A stretch of DNA of 64,000 nucleotides from Halieaceae bacterium (GTDB taxonomy: Bacteria > Pseudomonadota > Gammaproteobacteria > Pseudomonadales > Halieaceae), in contig JANQIO010000178.1 in NCBI GenBank assembly GCA_028282105.1, forward strand, positions 21,339 to 85,338, read 5' to 3'. The translations under genes were made by a program, and so were the position numbers. A model generated the notes under the pieces. The model was not told the origin of the DNA. It saw nothing but the letters and a program-made list of their open reading frames with translations, and made no database searches. This document shows, one piece after another, positions 36,100 to 44,626 of this stretch (position 1 is the first letter of the stretch; the number at the start of each line of letters is the position of its first letter).

Positions 36100-36336
36100 G
36101 CGCCTCCCAACCACATTAAAGACGCGATCTGTAACTCACTCAAAAAGCAAAACGGTCACGTAGCGCCTCTCAACCACCTTAGAGACGCGGCCTCTAGCGG
36201 TCTTCAAAAAAAGCAAAACCGTCATGTAGCGCCTCCCAACCACCTTAGAGACGCGGCCTACAGCAGTCTTCAAAAAAAGCAAAATGGTGACGCAGCGCCT
36301 CCCAACTAACTTAAAGGCGCGGCCTATAGCGGTCTT
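36100..36336. repeat. 66-bp tandem repeat array
   Basis: Four head-to-tail units begin at 36100 (63 bp), 36163 (66), 36229 (66) and 36295 (42, partial), each starting GCGCCTC(C/T)CAAC. Identity between units 2 and 3 is about 90 percent. Because 66 is divisible by three, a minus-strand frame stays open across the array and would encode a 22-residue repeat (core KTAVGRVSKVVGRR). It fills the gap between convergent genes. No spacers as in CRISPR. Confidence 0.85.
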
Positions 36337-36664
36337 ATAAATAGTACGCACGAAGAATACGGATTAGATAAACCAAGGTAATCGCCGTAAACGCCAGCGA
36401 AGACCCAATACCAAAGGAAAACCCACCCAACGCAAACACCCCCACGCTGAGAATCGCCCACCACTTGATCATGCCCTGTATGTCCGGGCCGGCCGCCTGC
36501 TGGGGAATGTAGAGAAACTCCTTGCCGGTGAGGGCTGCGCCGCAGTTGTAGCACTTGGCTGCATTTGACGGCACCGGGCCGCCACATTGCACGCAGGCCA
36601 GCACCTTGATCGCCTGCTCGGTATCGGCCTGGGCGGCCTGTTGTTGATTCTGGTTATCGTCCAT
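36335..36664 (-). CDS. zinc-ribbon membrane protein
   Basis: 109 residues: Gln-rich N-terminus, zinc ribbon from CVQCGG to CYNCGA (residues 24-43), then two membrane helices (about 66-84 and 86-104). Such zinc-ribbon plus membrane proteins are common and mostly uncharacterised. The start follows the BtrH-like gene by 13 bases on the same strand, so they are probably one unit. The stop codon lies at the edge of the tandem repeat array. Confidence 0.72.
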   Translation of the reverse strand: MDDNQNQQQAAQADTEQAIKVLACVQCGGPVPSNAAKCYNCGAALTGKEFLYIPQQAAGPDIQGMIKWWAILSVGVFALGGFSFGIGSSLAFTAITLVYLIRILRAYYL

Positions 36665-36677
36665 GGATACCCCTCGG

Positions 36678-37727
36678 TCAGGCAGCCTGTTGCAGCCGCA
36701 TACCCAACTGCTCGATGAGCATCGTTTCGTCTTGCAGGATACCGCGCAGGCGCCCGCTGACCGTCTGCCAGGCGGCCTCGGCATGCGGCGCCGCCGCCAG
36801 TTCCCGCAGCGCCGGTGACAGCGCGTTCCAGCGCTCGGCGGCGCGCACAGCCAGCGCCACGTCATCCGCTGATACCAGCGCGGTATCGCGCTCGCGCGCC
36901 CAGGCCAGGAACACGGCGAAGTGATTGCGGAAAAAGCCGCCGCCGGTACCGAACTTGACGATGGCGTTGTCCAGGTAGACCAGCCGCTCGGCGGCATCAT
37001 CCAGGCCCGGCCAACTGTCCACGGCGTCGCACAGCGCGGCCAGGCCCGACAGGCCGGTCTCACAGCGGCCCTGCCCCCCCGCTGCCGCGGCCATGAGATC
37101 GCGCTGCGAGGTGTCCACGCCCTGCATGCGCTCAACCGTAATCCGCAGGGCAAGGGCAGCGGCCTCGGTCAGGCTGTGACGCACCTCTCCCGACTGGAAC
37201 TTGCCCCACTGGTTGTAGGTGGAAATACCCACCGGCGGATTGCGGCTCTGGACCAGGGCCTGCATGGAGCAGGTCTCCGGATAGTCGTTGATACGATCGG
37301 CGATATAGACCTCGCCGGCTTCCTCGTCAAAACCCAGCAGCACAAAGCGATGGCCTGGAAAATGCACGGTGTACTCGCGGTAGTCCAGATAGAAGATATC
37401 GCCGGACAGCATGGTGGGCCGGCCGGCGAGGATTTCCGCCTTCACATCTTCCCAGGCCTTGTCATTATCAGGCTCCATCTGCTCGCTGTAATCGATACCA
37501 AGAGTGCGAGCGATATCCGCCTCCATGGTCGAGCCACGCCCGAAGGCCATGAATGGCGGGCTGGCGTCCGGGTACTCGAAGTAGACGGCATCCAGCCCCG
37601 CCCCGAGGCCAAATACCACGCCCTCGGGCAGGTCCAGGCCACAGTAGTGATAAATCAGGTTGCGCATGCTGCCACTGCCACAGTGGCCGGCGGGCACGAT
37701 CCTGAAGTCATCGATCATTGCGCGCAT
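36678..37727 (-). CDS. BtrH N-terminal domain / DUF4872-like protein
   Basis: 349 residues. The N-terminal half has GHCGSGSMRNLIYHYC with a candidate nucleophile Cys16, and VVFGLGAGLDAVYF, which match the BtrH domain of cysteine-peptidase-like acyltransferases known from butirosin synthesis. HFPGHRFVLLGFDEE supplies a likely catalytic His and DRINDYPE an Asp. The C-terminal half resembles the DUF4872 helical region. No ACP, NRPS or PKS gene is adjacent, so the acyl donor is unknown. Confidence 0.72.
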   Translation of the reverse strand: MRAMIDDFRIVPAGHCGSGSMRNLIYHYCGLDLPEGVVFGLGAGLDAVYFEYPDASPPFMAFGRGSTMEADIARTLGIDYSEQMEPDNDKAWEDVKAEILAGRPTMLSGDIFYLDYREYTVHFPGHRFVLLGFDEEAGEVYIADRINDYPETCSMQALVQSRNPPVGISTYNQWGKFQSGEVRHSLTEAAALALRITVERMQGVDTSQRDLMAAAAGGQGRCETGLSGLAALCDAVDSWPGLDDAAERLVYLDNAIVKFGTGGGFFRNHFAVFLAWARERDTALVSADDVALAVRAAERWNALSPALRELAAAPHAEAAWQTVSGRLRGILQDETMLIEQLGMRLQQAA

Positions 37728-37816
37728 AGGGACGCAGCTTCCTCGTTAATGTGGGTCACAGCATACACCGGACGGCGCAGCGGCCGTAAATCCGGCAAAG
37801 GATGGCCGCACGTATA

Positions 37817-37832
37817 GTGTTCATACGAACAC
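37817..37832. promoter_or_regulatory. palindromic operator-like site
   Basis: GTGTTC (37817-37822) and GAACAC (37827-37832) form a six-base inverted repeat with a four-base spacer. A TATAGT-like -10 element overlaps its left edge (37813-37818). It sits 11 bases upstream of the preferred start of the HExxH membrane-protein gene and may be its operator. Confidence 0.4.
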
Positions 37833-37843
37833 GGCATAAATCC

Positions 37844-38401
37844 ATGCTTTATAAAAACGCCGCCCTGCACTTTGGCACTGCAGCACTGATCTTTCTCCTG
37901 TGGCGGGCGGCCGATGTCTGGTATACCGGCAGCCGGCACGCCCTGGCCAGTGGCCTGTCAGTCACACTGGCAGCGCTGGTGGGAATCATCTGGGCAACGG
38001 TTATTCACGAGTGGCTGCATCTGGTCGGCGCCCGCCTGGCAGGCGCCCAGGTGACCGCCGCCAAACGCTACACCCTGCTGGTCTACGACTACGACTTTGC
38101 CAGTAATAGCCTGGGGCAATTCAACGTGATGAGCGTGGCCGGCCAACTCGGTAGCTGGATCGCGGTGTTGCTACTTGCCTGGCTGGTGCCCGCCGACAAC
38201 CCGGGGCGCGCCATGCTGGCCGCCGGCGCCATCGGCTCGGCGATCTTTGCCGCCGGTGTTGAGCTGCCACCGCTGCTCAGGGCACAGCGCAGCGGTGATC
38301 CCTTCGCGGAGCTTTCCAAGATCACACCGAAGGTGTTGGGCGCCAGTGCCGCCGCCGCGATCGCCGTGGCCTATATCGCCTGGAAACTGCGCTACGGCTG
38401 A
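37844..38401 (+). CDS. membrane metalloprotease-like protein (HExxH)
   Basis: About 185 residues with four or five membrane helices and HEWLH in the second one, the zinc-binding motif of M50/DUF3267-type intramembrane peptidases. Later ASNSLGQFNVMSVAGQLGSW may carry the third ligand region. ATG 37844 was preferred over 37802 because the longer form would translate through a palindromic, promoter-like region. Substrate unknown; members act in regulated intramembrane proteolysis or remain uncharacterised. Confidence 0.68.
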   Translation: MLYKNAALHFGTAALIFLLWRAADVWYTGSRHALASGLSVTLAALVGIIWATVIHEWLHLVGARLAGAQVTAAKRYTLLVYDYDFASNSLGQFNVMSVAGQLGSWIAVLLLAWLVPADNPGRAMLAAGAIGSAIFAAGVELPPLLRAQRSGDPFAELSKITPKVLGASAAAAIAVAYIAWKLRYG

Positions 38402-38490
38402 GCCCAAAGGATGGCCCAAGGGGACAGCCGCGGGGCTTTGCTTTACCATACAGTTTTTGTCGATGACTGAGCCCGATCAGCACCACACCC

Positions 38491-40020
38491 ATGCAGCAGG
38501 CCGTCTCCACGGACCCGATACCCAGCGACCAGGACATTCCTGACGGCGCCATCCTCGCCGCCATCGACCTGGGTTCCAACAGTTTCCACCTGATCGTCGC
38601 CCGGGTTGAGCACGATGAGATGCGACCGGTAGAAACCCTGGCCGAGAAGGTCCAACTGGGCGCCGGGCTCAAGAATGGCGTGCTCGACAAGGCGGCCATC
38701 CGCCGCGGCATAGACTGCCTGTCGCGCTTCAAGCAGGTGCTGGACAGTGTGTCCCCCTACCGCACCCGTATCGTCGGCACCAACGCCCTGCGCCAGGCCC
38801 GCAATCGGCGGGATTTCACCAGCGCCGCGGAGGCCCTGTTGGGTGTCCCCATCGACGTCATTTACGGCCGCGAGGAGGCGCGCCTGGTATACCTCGGGGT
38901 CGCCCACACCCTGGCGGATGATGAGCATTCGCGGCTGGTGGTGGATATCGGCGGCGGCAGTACCGAGTTTATTGTTGGCCAGCGCTTTGAGCCCCAGAAG
39001 CTGGAAAGCCTGCAGATGGGCTGCGTGTCCTACACGCGCCAGTTCTTCAAGCGCGGCCGTATTACCAGCAAGCGTTATCGCCGGGCCTACGACGCCGCCC
39101 GCCTTGAGGTCTCACATATACGCCATCGCTTTTCCGCCTCCCAGTGGGAAGACTGTGTTGGCTCCTCGGGCACCCTGCAGGCCATAGAGGCCATCATCCA
39201 GGACTTCGGCTGGAGCGAAGGCGGCATCAATCGCAGCGGGCTGGCCTGCCTGGAGAAAGCGCTGCTGACCTTTGACCACATCGACAAAATTGCAATCGAA
39301 GGCCTGTCGGAGACCCGCCGCAATGTGATCCTGGCCGGGGTGGCCATCACCGCGGGCATCTTTGACGAGCTGGGCATCAAGCTGATGCGCCCCAGCCGCG
39401 GCGCCCTGCGCGAGGGCGTGATTTACGACCTGCTGGGTCGGCTGTCTCATGAGGATGTGAGGGAGCGCACCATTAACGCCCTGATGCAACGCTACAGCGC
39501 GGACGCGCAGATCGCCGAAACCGTCGAGGAGCGCGCCGACAACCTGTTCGATGCGGTGGCGGGGCCCTGGGAGCTGGACAACAGCGACCGCGACCTGCTG
39601 CGCTGGGCGGCGCGCACCCACGAGATAGGCATGGCCATCTCGCACAAGCACTACAACCGCCACGGCGCCTACCTGCTGCGCAATGCCGACCTGCCCGGCT
39701 TTTCCCAGGATGAACAGGAAACCCTGGCGCTGCTCGTCTGGTGCCACCGCCGCAAGCTGCCCATGGAGGACCTGGAAGAGATGCCGGCCAGCGACCTGCA
39801 GCGGGTCAGCCGGCTGGTGGCCATACTGCGGCTGGCCTGTGCCTTTAAATATGTGGAGCAACTTGAAGAGCTGCCGAAGGTGCGCGTCAGTGCCAAGGTG
39901 CGCGGCCTCAAGCTGCAGTTCCCGGCAGACTGGCTGCAACAACACCCGCTGACCAGCTATGAACTGCGGGAGGAAAAGGCGCAGCTCCGCAAACTCGGGC
40001 TGCGCCTGGCGATTCGCTAG
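38491..40020 (+). CDS. ppx: Ppx/GppA exopolyphosphatase-family protein
   Basis: 509 residues: N-terminal ASKHA ATPase-like fold with AAIDLGSNSFHLIVAR and VVDIGGGSTEF (phosphate-binding loops), then C-terminal HD-type helical domain including CHRRKLP. Length agrees with E. coli Ppx (513). It removes phosphate from polyphosphate ends or from pppGpp; sequence alone does not separate Ppx from GppA. No ppk gene is adjacent here. It overlaps the 3' end of the convergent glycine-zipper gene by four bases. Confidence 0.88.
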   Translation: MQQAVSTDPIPSDQDIPDGAILAAIDLGSNSFHLIVARVEHDEMRPVETLAEKVQLGAGLKNGVLDKAAIRRGIDCLSRFKQVLDSVSPYRTRIVGTNALRQARNRRDFTSAAEALLGVPIDVIYGREEARLVYLGVAHTLADDEHSRLVVDIGGGSTEFIVGQRFEPQKLESLQMGCVSYTRQFFKRGRITSKRYRRAYDAARLEVSHIRHRFSASQWEDCVGSSGTLQAIEAIIQDFGWSEGGINRSGLACLEKALLTFDHIDKIAIEGLSETRRNVILAGVAITAGIFDELGIKLMRPSRGALREGVIYDLLGRLSHEDVRERTINALMQRYSADAQIAETVEERADNLFDAVAGPWELDNSDRDLLRWAARTHEIGMAISHKHYNRHGAYLLRNADLPGFSQDEQETLALLVWCHRRKLPMEDLEEMPASDLQRVSRLVAILRLACAFKYVEQLEELPKVRVSAKVRGLKLQFPADWLQQHPLTSYELREEKAQLRKLGLRLAIR

Positions 40021-40388
40021 TTCAGGACCTTGTAGCCCCGGCCGCGCATGCAGCGCTTGACCACCTCGGATTTCTCCTGGTCTCCGCGAATGGCAGATTT
40101 CGCACCGCCGGCCACGGCGCCAACGCCGGCAAACTCACCGATGCTCTCACCGAGAATTGCGCCGGTGGCCGCGCCCACCGCACCACCGGCTGCGGCCCCT
40201 TTGGCCACCCCGTGCTCAATGCGCACCTGGTCTGCATAACCCTCGCAATCGGCCAGGTCCGCGTGATAGCTGCTCATGTTGACACCCTTGGTATCGACGA
40301 TGGGGCCCGGCGCCGAGGAACAGGCCGCCAGGGCGCTCACGGCCGTGCACAGCAGCAGGTGCTGTAAAGACAGTCTGGGCATAGTCAT
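40017..40388 (-). CDS. glycine-zipper lipoprotein
   Basis: 123 residues: signal peptide with lipobox LAAC (Cys23), then a short Asp-rich segment and a glycine-zipper region around residues 63-95 (KGAAAGGAVGAATGAILG), ending with CMRGRGYKVLN. Typical of outer-membrane-associated Gly-zipper or Lpp/SlyB-like proteins with a possible structural or stress role. It is divergent from the haloalkane dehalogenase gene. Confidence 0.78.
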   Translation of the reverse strand: MTMPRLSLQHLLLCTAVSALAACSSAPGPIVDTKGVNMSSYHADLADCEGYADQVRIEHGVAKGAAAGGAVGAATGAILGESIGEFAGVGAVAGGAKSAIRGDQEKSEVVKRCMRGRGYKVLN

Positions 40389-40488
40389 TCATATCTCCTT
40401 GTGATTTTCTCTGTGGCTATACTCTGTAACGTCCTACCTCTAAAAACGGTATACACGGCAAAAAATTCCATTCGCAGGAAAAAAATTC

Positions 40489-41388
40489 ATGAGCGTCCTC
40501 CGCACCCCCGATGAGCAGTTCCAGTCGCTGCCCGACTATGACTTCGCCCCCCACTACTACACCATCGCCGACCCCAGGCTCGGTGAGCTGCGCCTGCACT
40601 ACCTGGACGAGGGGCCCAGCGACGGCCCGGTGGTGCTGTGCATGCACGGGGAGCCAAGCTGGTGCTACCTGTATCGCAAGATGATTCCGGTGTTCGTGGC
40701 CGCCGGCATGCGCGTGCTGGCCCCCGACCTGATTGGTTTCGGCCGCTCCGACAAGCCCAGTGAACGGGATGACTACAGCTACCAGTCCCATATGGGCTGG
40801 ATCACCGACTGGTTCCTGGCCATGGACGTGAGCGATGTGACCTTTATTGGCCAGGACTGGGGCGGGCTGCTGGGGCTCAGGCTGCTGGCCGAGAACCCCG
40901 ACCACTTCGCGCGCTTCTCCATCGGCAATACCATGCTGCCCACCGGCGACATACCGGCCAACGATGCATTCATGGCCTGGCGTCAGTTCAGCCAGGAGGA
41001 CCCGGTGTTCGATATCGGCTTCATCTGTAACGAGCTGGGCAACGGCGACCTGACTGACGCCGAAATGGACGCCTACCGCGCGCCCTTCCCGGGGGATGAG
41101 TACAAGGCCGGCGCCCGCCAGTTCCCCACCCTGGTTCCCATCTCTACCGACGATCCCGCGCGGGAGCCCAACCTGGCAGCCTGGAAAGTGCTGGAGGCCT
41201 GGGAAAAACCGGCGTTGATGTGCTTCTCGGATGGCGACCCCATCCTGGGTGAGGCCTACAAGATTTTTCTGGAGCGGGTCCCCGGCACCGCCGGCCAGCC
41301 CCATGTGACCTTGCACGGCGGCCACTTCGTACAGAATACTGACGGTCCGCGCTGGGCCCAGACGGTTGTCGACTGGATCCACGCCTGA
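40489..41388 (+). CDS. haloalkane dehalogenase
   Basis: 299-residue alpha/beta hydrolase of the HLD-I type. Nucleophile Asp123 with halide-stabilising Trp124 in FIGQDWGGL; oxyanion/halide Glu55 in MHGEPSW; catalytic His near residue 279 in GGHFVQ; acid probably in FSDGDP. These correspond to Asp124, Trp125 and Glu56 of DhlA. The reaction is hydrolysis of haloalkanes to alcohol and halide in the cytoplasm. It stands as a single gene with the CBS protein 37 bases downstream. Confidence 0.88.
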   Translation: MSVLRTPDEQFQSLPDYDFAPHYYTIADPRLGELRLHYLDEGPSDGPVVLCMHGEPSWCYLYRKMIPVFVAAGMRVLAPDLIGFGRSDKPSERDDYSYQSHMGWITDWFLAMDVSDVTFIGQDWGGLLGLRLLAENPDHFARFSIGNTMLPTGDIPANDAFMAWRQFSQEDPVFDIGFICNELGNGDLTDAEMDAYRAPFPGDEYKAGARQFPTLVPISTDDPAREPNLAAWKVLEAWEKPALMCFSDGDPILGEAYKIFLERVPGTAGQPHVTLHGGHFVQNTDGPRWAQTVVDWIHA

Positions 41389-41425
41389 ACCACGCCGCAA
41401 GCCACCCAATAATAAGGAACGTTTC

Positions 41426-41851
41426 ATGCCAAACAGACCAACCACCATCCAGGATTGCATGCGCAAGAACCCGCTGACGATCAACCAGGGCGCCAACATC
41501 TTGCAGGCCGTGGAAATGATCGTTGAGTACAAGCTCACCGGACTGACGGTGACTGACGATGCCGGCTGCGTGGTGGGCATTCTCTCGGAAATCGAATGCC
41601 TGGAGGCGGTGCTCGACAGCATCTACAACGATGGCGACGCCGAGCACTACCTGGTCAAGGAAGTGATGCAGACCAACGTCAATTCCGTCACCCCTGGCGA
41701 CGGTATCGTTGAGGTCGCCCAGGATATGCTGAAGACCCGTCAGCGCCGCCGCCCGGTTATCACCGACGGCCGCCTGGTCGGCCAGGTTAGCAGCAGCAAC
41801 GTGCTGTGGGCCCTGATGGAGTACTCGCGCCGCAAAACCCAACAGGGCTGA
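41426..41851 (+). CDS. CBS-domain pair protein
   Basis: 141 residues made almost wholly of two CBS motifs: the first around TIQDCMRKNPLTINQGANI and LTVTDDAGCVVGILSE, the second around VKEVMQTNVNSVTPGDGI and RRPVITDGRLVGQVS. CBS pairs bind adenosine nucleotides and sense energy status. No catalytic domain is fused. AAGGAAC precedes ATG 41426. It sits between the dehalogenase and acylase genes on the same strand. Confidence 0.88.
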   Translation: MPNRPTTIQDCMRKNPLTINQGANILQAVEMIVEYKLTGLTVTDDAGCVVGILSEIECLEAVLDSIYNDGDAEHYLVKEVMQTNVNSVTPGDGIVEVAQDMLKTRQRRRPVITDGRLVGQVSSSNVLWALMEYSRRKTQQG

Positions 41852-41856
41852 GGCAA

Positions 41857-44103
41857 ATGCGACTTCTCCACCCCTGGCTGGCGCTGGCCCTGGCGGCGGC
41901 GCTGGCCGCCTGTTCCGAATCGCCACCGGCGGGCGCTCCAGACCCGGCTGCGATGCCGCTGGATGCAGAGACCCTGCGCCAGGAGACCCGTGCCAGCAAT
42001 ATCGAGATCATTCGCGACGATTACGGGGTGGCGCATGTATACGGCAAAACCGACGCCGACGCCGTGTTTGGCCTGCTCTATGCCCAGGCCGAAGACGATT
42101 TCCCGCGGGTGGAGCGCAACTACATCTGGGCCATGGGGCGCCTTGCCGAAGTAGAGGGCGAGAAAGCCTTGTTCAGCGACCTGCGGGCGCGCCTGTACAT
42201 GACCGAAATCGAGGCGCGCCAGGCCTATGCCGGCGCCCCAGACTGGCTGAAGAACCTCTGCATTGCCTTTGCCGATGGCCTCAACTACTACCTGCGCACC
42301 CATCCGGAGGTGACGCCCAGCCTGCTGACGCGATTTGAACCGTGGATGCCCATGTACTTCTTTGAGGGCTCCATCGGTGGTGACATTGAGCAGGTGCCAT
42401 TGGCGGGCATCGAAGCCTTCTACGACCGCAGCGTGGATGACATTCTCGCCGGCCTGCCGGCGGCCGAGCCCGCCAGGCCACGGAACGAAAATACCGAGCC
42501 CAGCGGCTCTAACGGCATCGCCCTGGCCGGCCGGCACACCGACAGCGGCAACACCCTGTTGCTGATCAACCCCCACACCTCCTTCTACTTTCGCAGCGAG
42601 TACCACATGGTCAGCGAGGAGGGCCTCAATGCCTACGGCGCGGTGACCTGGGGACAGTTCTTCATCTACCAGGGCTTCAACGAGCACACCGGTTGGATGC
42701 ACACCTCGACCTACGCGGACTTCATGGACGAGTTCGTGGAAGACGTGATCAATCGCGATGGCCAACTGGTCTACCGCTATGGCGATCGCCTGCGCCCGCT
42801 ATCGCTGGATACCGTCACCCTCGAGTATGCCGACGGGGACGCCGTAGTGGAACGGCAGTTCCCGCTGCTGCGCAGCCATCACGGACCCATCACCCATATG
42901 CTCGATGGCCGCTGGGTGGCAACCAAAATCAACTGGGACCCGGTGAATGCCTTGCGCCAGTCCTGGCTGCGCACCAAACAGGCAGATCACGCCGGCTTCC
43001 GCGAAATCATGGACATTCGCACCAACTCCTCCAACAACACGGTGTTTGCCGACTCCAGCGGCAACATCGCCTACTACCATGGCAACTTCATGCCCAAGCG
43101 GGACCCTCGCTTTGACTACTCACAGCCCGTAGACGGCAGCAACCCGGCCACCGACTGGCAAGGCCTGCACGAGGTCGAGGACACCGTACACCTGGTGAAC
43201 CCGTCGGTAGGCTGGCTGCAAAACTGCAACTCCACCCCCTTCACCGCCGCCGGTGCCGACAGTCCGCGCCGTGAGGATTACCCCAGCTATATGGCACCGG
43301 ACCCGGAGAACTTCCGCGGCGTACATGCGGCCATGCTGCTGGATGACTTCGCCACCGGCGCCGACGACAAAATGTCGATGTCGGAATTGATCGCGCTGGC
43401 CTACCACCCGGCCCTGCCGGCTTTCGATGTATTACTGCCGGACCTGTTTGAAGCCTGGGACAGCGAGGGCAGCGCCTTTCCCATCCTGGCCGAGCCAATC
43501 GCCGCCCTCGCCGCCTGGGACCGCAACGTGGCGGCGGAGTCCGTGGCCATGAGCCTCGCCCATTTCTATGGCCTGGCCATACTCTCCGACTGGCAGCGCG
43601 GCGGCAGCACCAGCCGTATGCAGTGGATCGAGGGTTCGACGGAACGGCTGACGAATAAAAGCCGGCTGGACCTGCTGGCCGGCGTGGTCGCCCAACTGGA
43701 GACCGACTTTGGCGGCTGGCAGACCCCCTGGGGGCATATCAACCGCTTCCAGCGTCTGGACGGTAGCATGGACGCCGGTTTCGATGACGAGCAGCCCAGC
43801 CTGCCGGTGGGCATGACCACCGGGCGCTGGGGCGCGCTTGCGGCCTACGGCTCACGGCCCGGCGCAGATACCCGGCGGCTTTACGGCTACCGCGGCAACA
43901 GTTTCGTTGCGGTGGTGGAGTTCGGGGACAGAGTGAAAGCCCGTTCGCTGCTGGCCGGCGGCCAGAGCGGCGACCCGGCGTCGCCCCACTTCCTCGACCA
44001 GGCCCGGCGCTACGTCAACCGGGATTTCAAGGAAGTGGCCTTCTACCGGAAGGACGTGGAAGCCCGAGCCAGCGCTCGCTACCGGCCTGGTCAGCAGCCC
44101 TGA
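41857..44103 (+). CDS. penicillin acylase-family lipoprotein
   Basis: About 748 residues. Lipobox LAAC (Cys19) then the alpha-chain region, followed by the autocatalytic site GSN with nucleophile Ser218-Asn219, and the beta chain (HTGWMHT and later NCNSTPF). This N-terminal nucleophile hydrolase group includes acyl-homoserine-lactone and aculeacin acylases, so lactone signal or amide-antibiotic degradation is possible. The lipid anchor suggests attachment to the periplasmic face. Begins five bases after the CBS gene stop. Confidence 0.86.
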   Translation: MRLLHPWLALALAAALAACSESPPAGAPDPAAMPLDAETLRQETRASNIEIIRDDYGVAHVYGKTDADAVFGLLYAQAEDDFPRVERNYIWAMGRLAEVEGEKALFSDLRARLYMTEIEARQAYAGAPDWLKNLCIAFADGLNYYLRTHPEVTPSLLTRFEPWMPMYFFEGSIGGDIEQVPLAGIEAFYDRSVDDILAGLPAAEPARPRNENTEPSGSNGIALAGRHTDSGNTLLLINPHTSFYFRSEYHMVSEEGLNAYGAVTWGQFFIYQGFNEHTGWMHTSTYADFMDEFVEDVINRDGQLVYRYGDRLRPLSLDTVTLEYADGDAVVERQFPLLRSHHGPITHMLDGRWVATKINWDPVNALRQSWLRTKQADHAGFREIMDIRTNSSNNTVFADSSGNIAYYHGNFMPKRDPRFDYSQPVDGSNPATDWQGLHEVEDTVHLVNPSVGWLQNCNSTPFTAAGADSPRREDYPSYMAPDPENFRGVHAAMLLDDFATGADDKMSMSELIALAYHPALPAFDVLLPDLFEAWDSEGSAFPILAEPIAALAAWDRNVAAESVAMSLAHFYGLAILSDWQRGGSTSRMQWIEGSTERLTNKSRLDLLAGVVAQLETDFGGWQTPWGHINRFQRLDGSMDAGFDDEQPSLPVGMTTGRWGALAAYGSRPGADTRRLYGYRGNSFVAVVEFGDRVKARSLLAGGQSGDPASPHFLDQARRYVNRDFKEVAFYRKDVEARASARYRPGQQP

Positions 44104-44257
44104 GTCCGTTTCGTGAAGAAACAGGGCCAAAAAGAGCGGAAGTTGTGCAATATTCCCGTGACCTGGTTCACAAAAAAACCTGGTTTGTTAACTCTTACCA
44201 AACTTAGACGGTGTTAGTCCCTATTGCCCGCCAGCGTTTTTACCTAAGGTGGACGTC

Positions 44258-44545
44258 ATGGGGAAAAAAATGACAACAATGCTTATCGCTCTGGGCCTGG
44301 CCACGCTGGCCGGCTGCGCTTCCACGCCGATGCCGCAGGCCTTTGCCAACCACTTCAGCAGTGCTCGCGACGATGCGGACCACGGCAAGTGTATGACCGA
44401 CAACACCCCCTTCAACAATCGCCAGCTCATGATGGCGCCCAACAGCGTCCAGAACGCCTGGACCTACTGCGTCAAGCAGTCGGATGTCTGGTATCCGGGC
44501 AAGGACAATGCCAAAAGCACACCGGCGTCCTGGGACAAGCAGTAG
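44258..44545 (+). CDS. small lipoprotein, unknown
   Basis: 95 residues: signal peptide with lipobox LAGC (Cys20), then a small soluble domain with two further Cys (CMTDN and YCVKQ) that could form a disulphide. AAGGTGG five bases upstream supports ATG 44258. No family recognised; the gene is isolated between the acylase and the convergent metallo-hydrolase. Confidence 0.6.
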   Translation: MGKKMTTMLIALGLATLAGCASTPMPQAFANHFSSARDDADHGKCMTDNTPFNNRQLMMAPNSVQNAWTYCVKQSDVWYPGKDNAKSTPASWDKQ

Positions 44546-44626
44546 CACGCGGGCTTAGCTCAAGCCCCACCTTCCCGGTATTCCCGTAGCGACCTGATTA
44601 CCGCAGTTTCAGGCTCTTGGGCCTGG

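Noticed and set aside
36100..36336. CRISPR array
   Set aside because: The units are contiguous and diverged with no unique spacers, and no cas genes are present.
36136..36351. 71-residue repeat-encoded protein on the minus strand
   Set aside because: It is only the reading of the 66-bp repeats, overlaps the end of the zinc-ribbon gene, and lacks a convincing start; kept as a repeat array.
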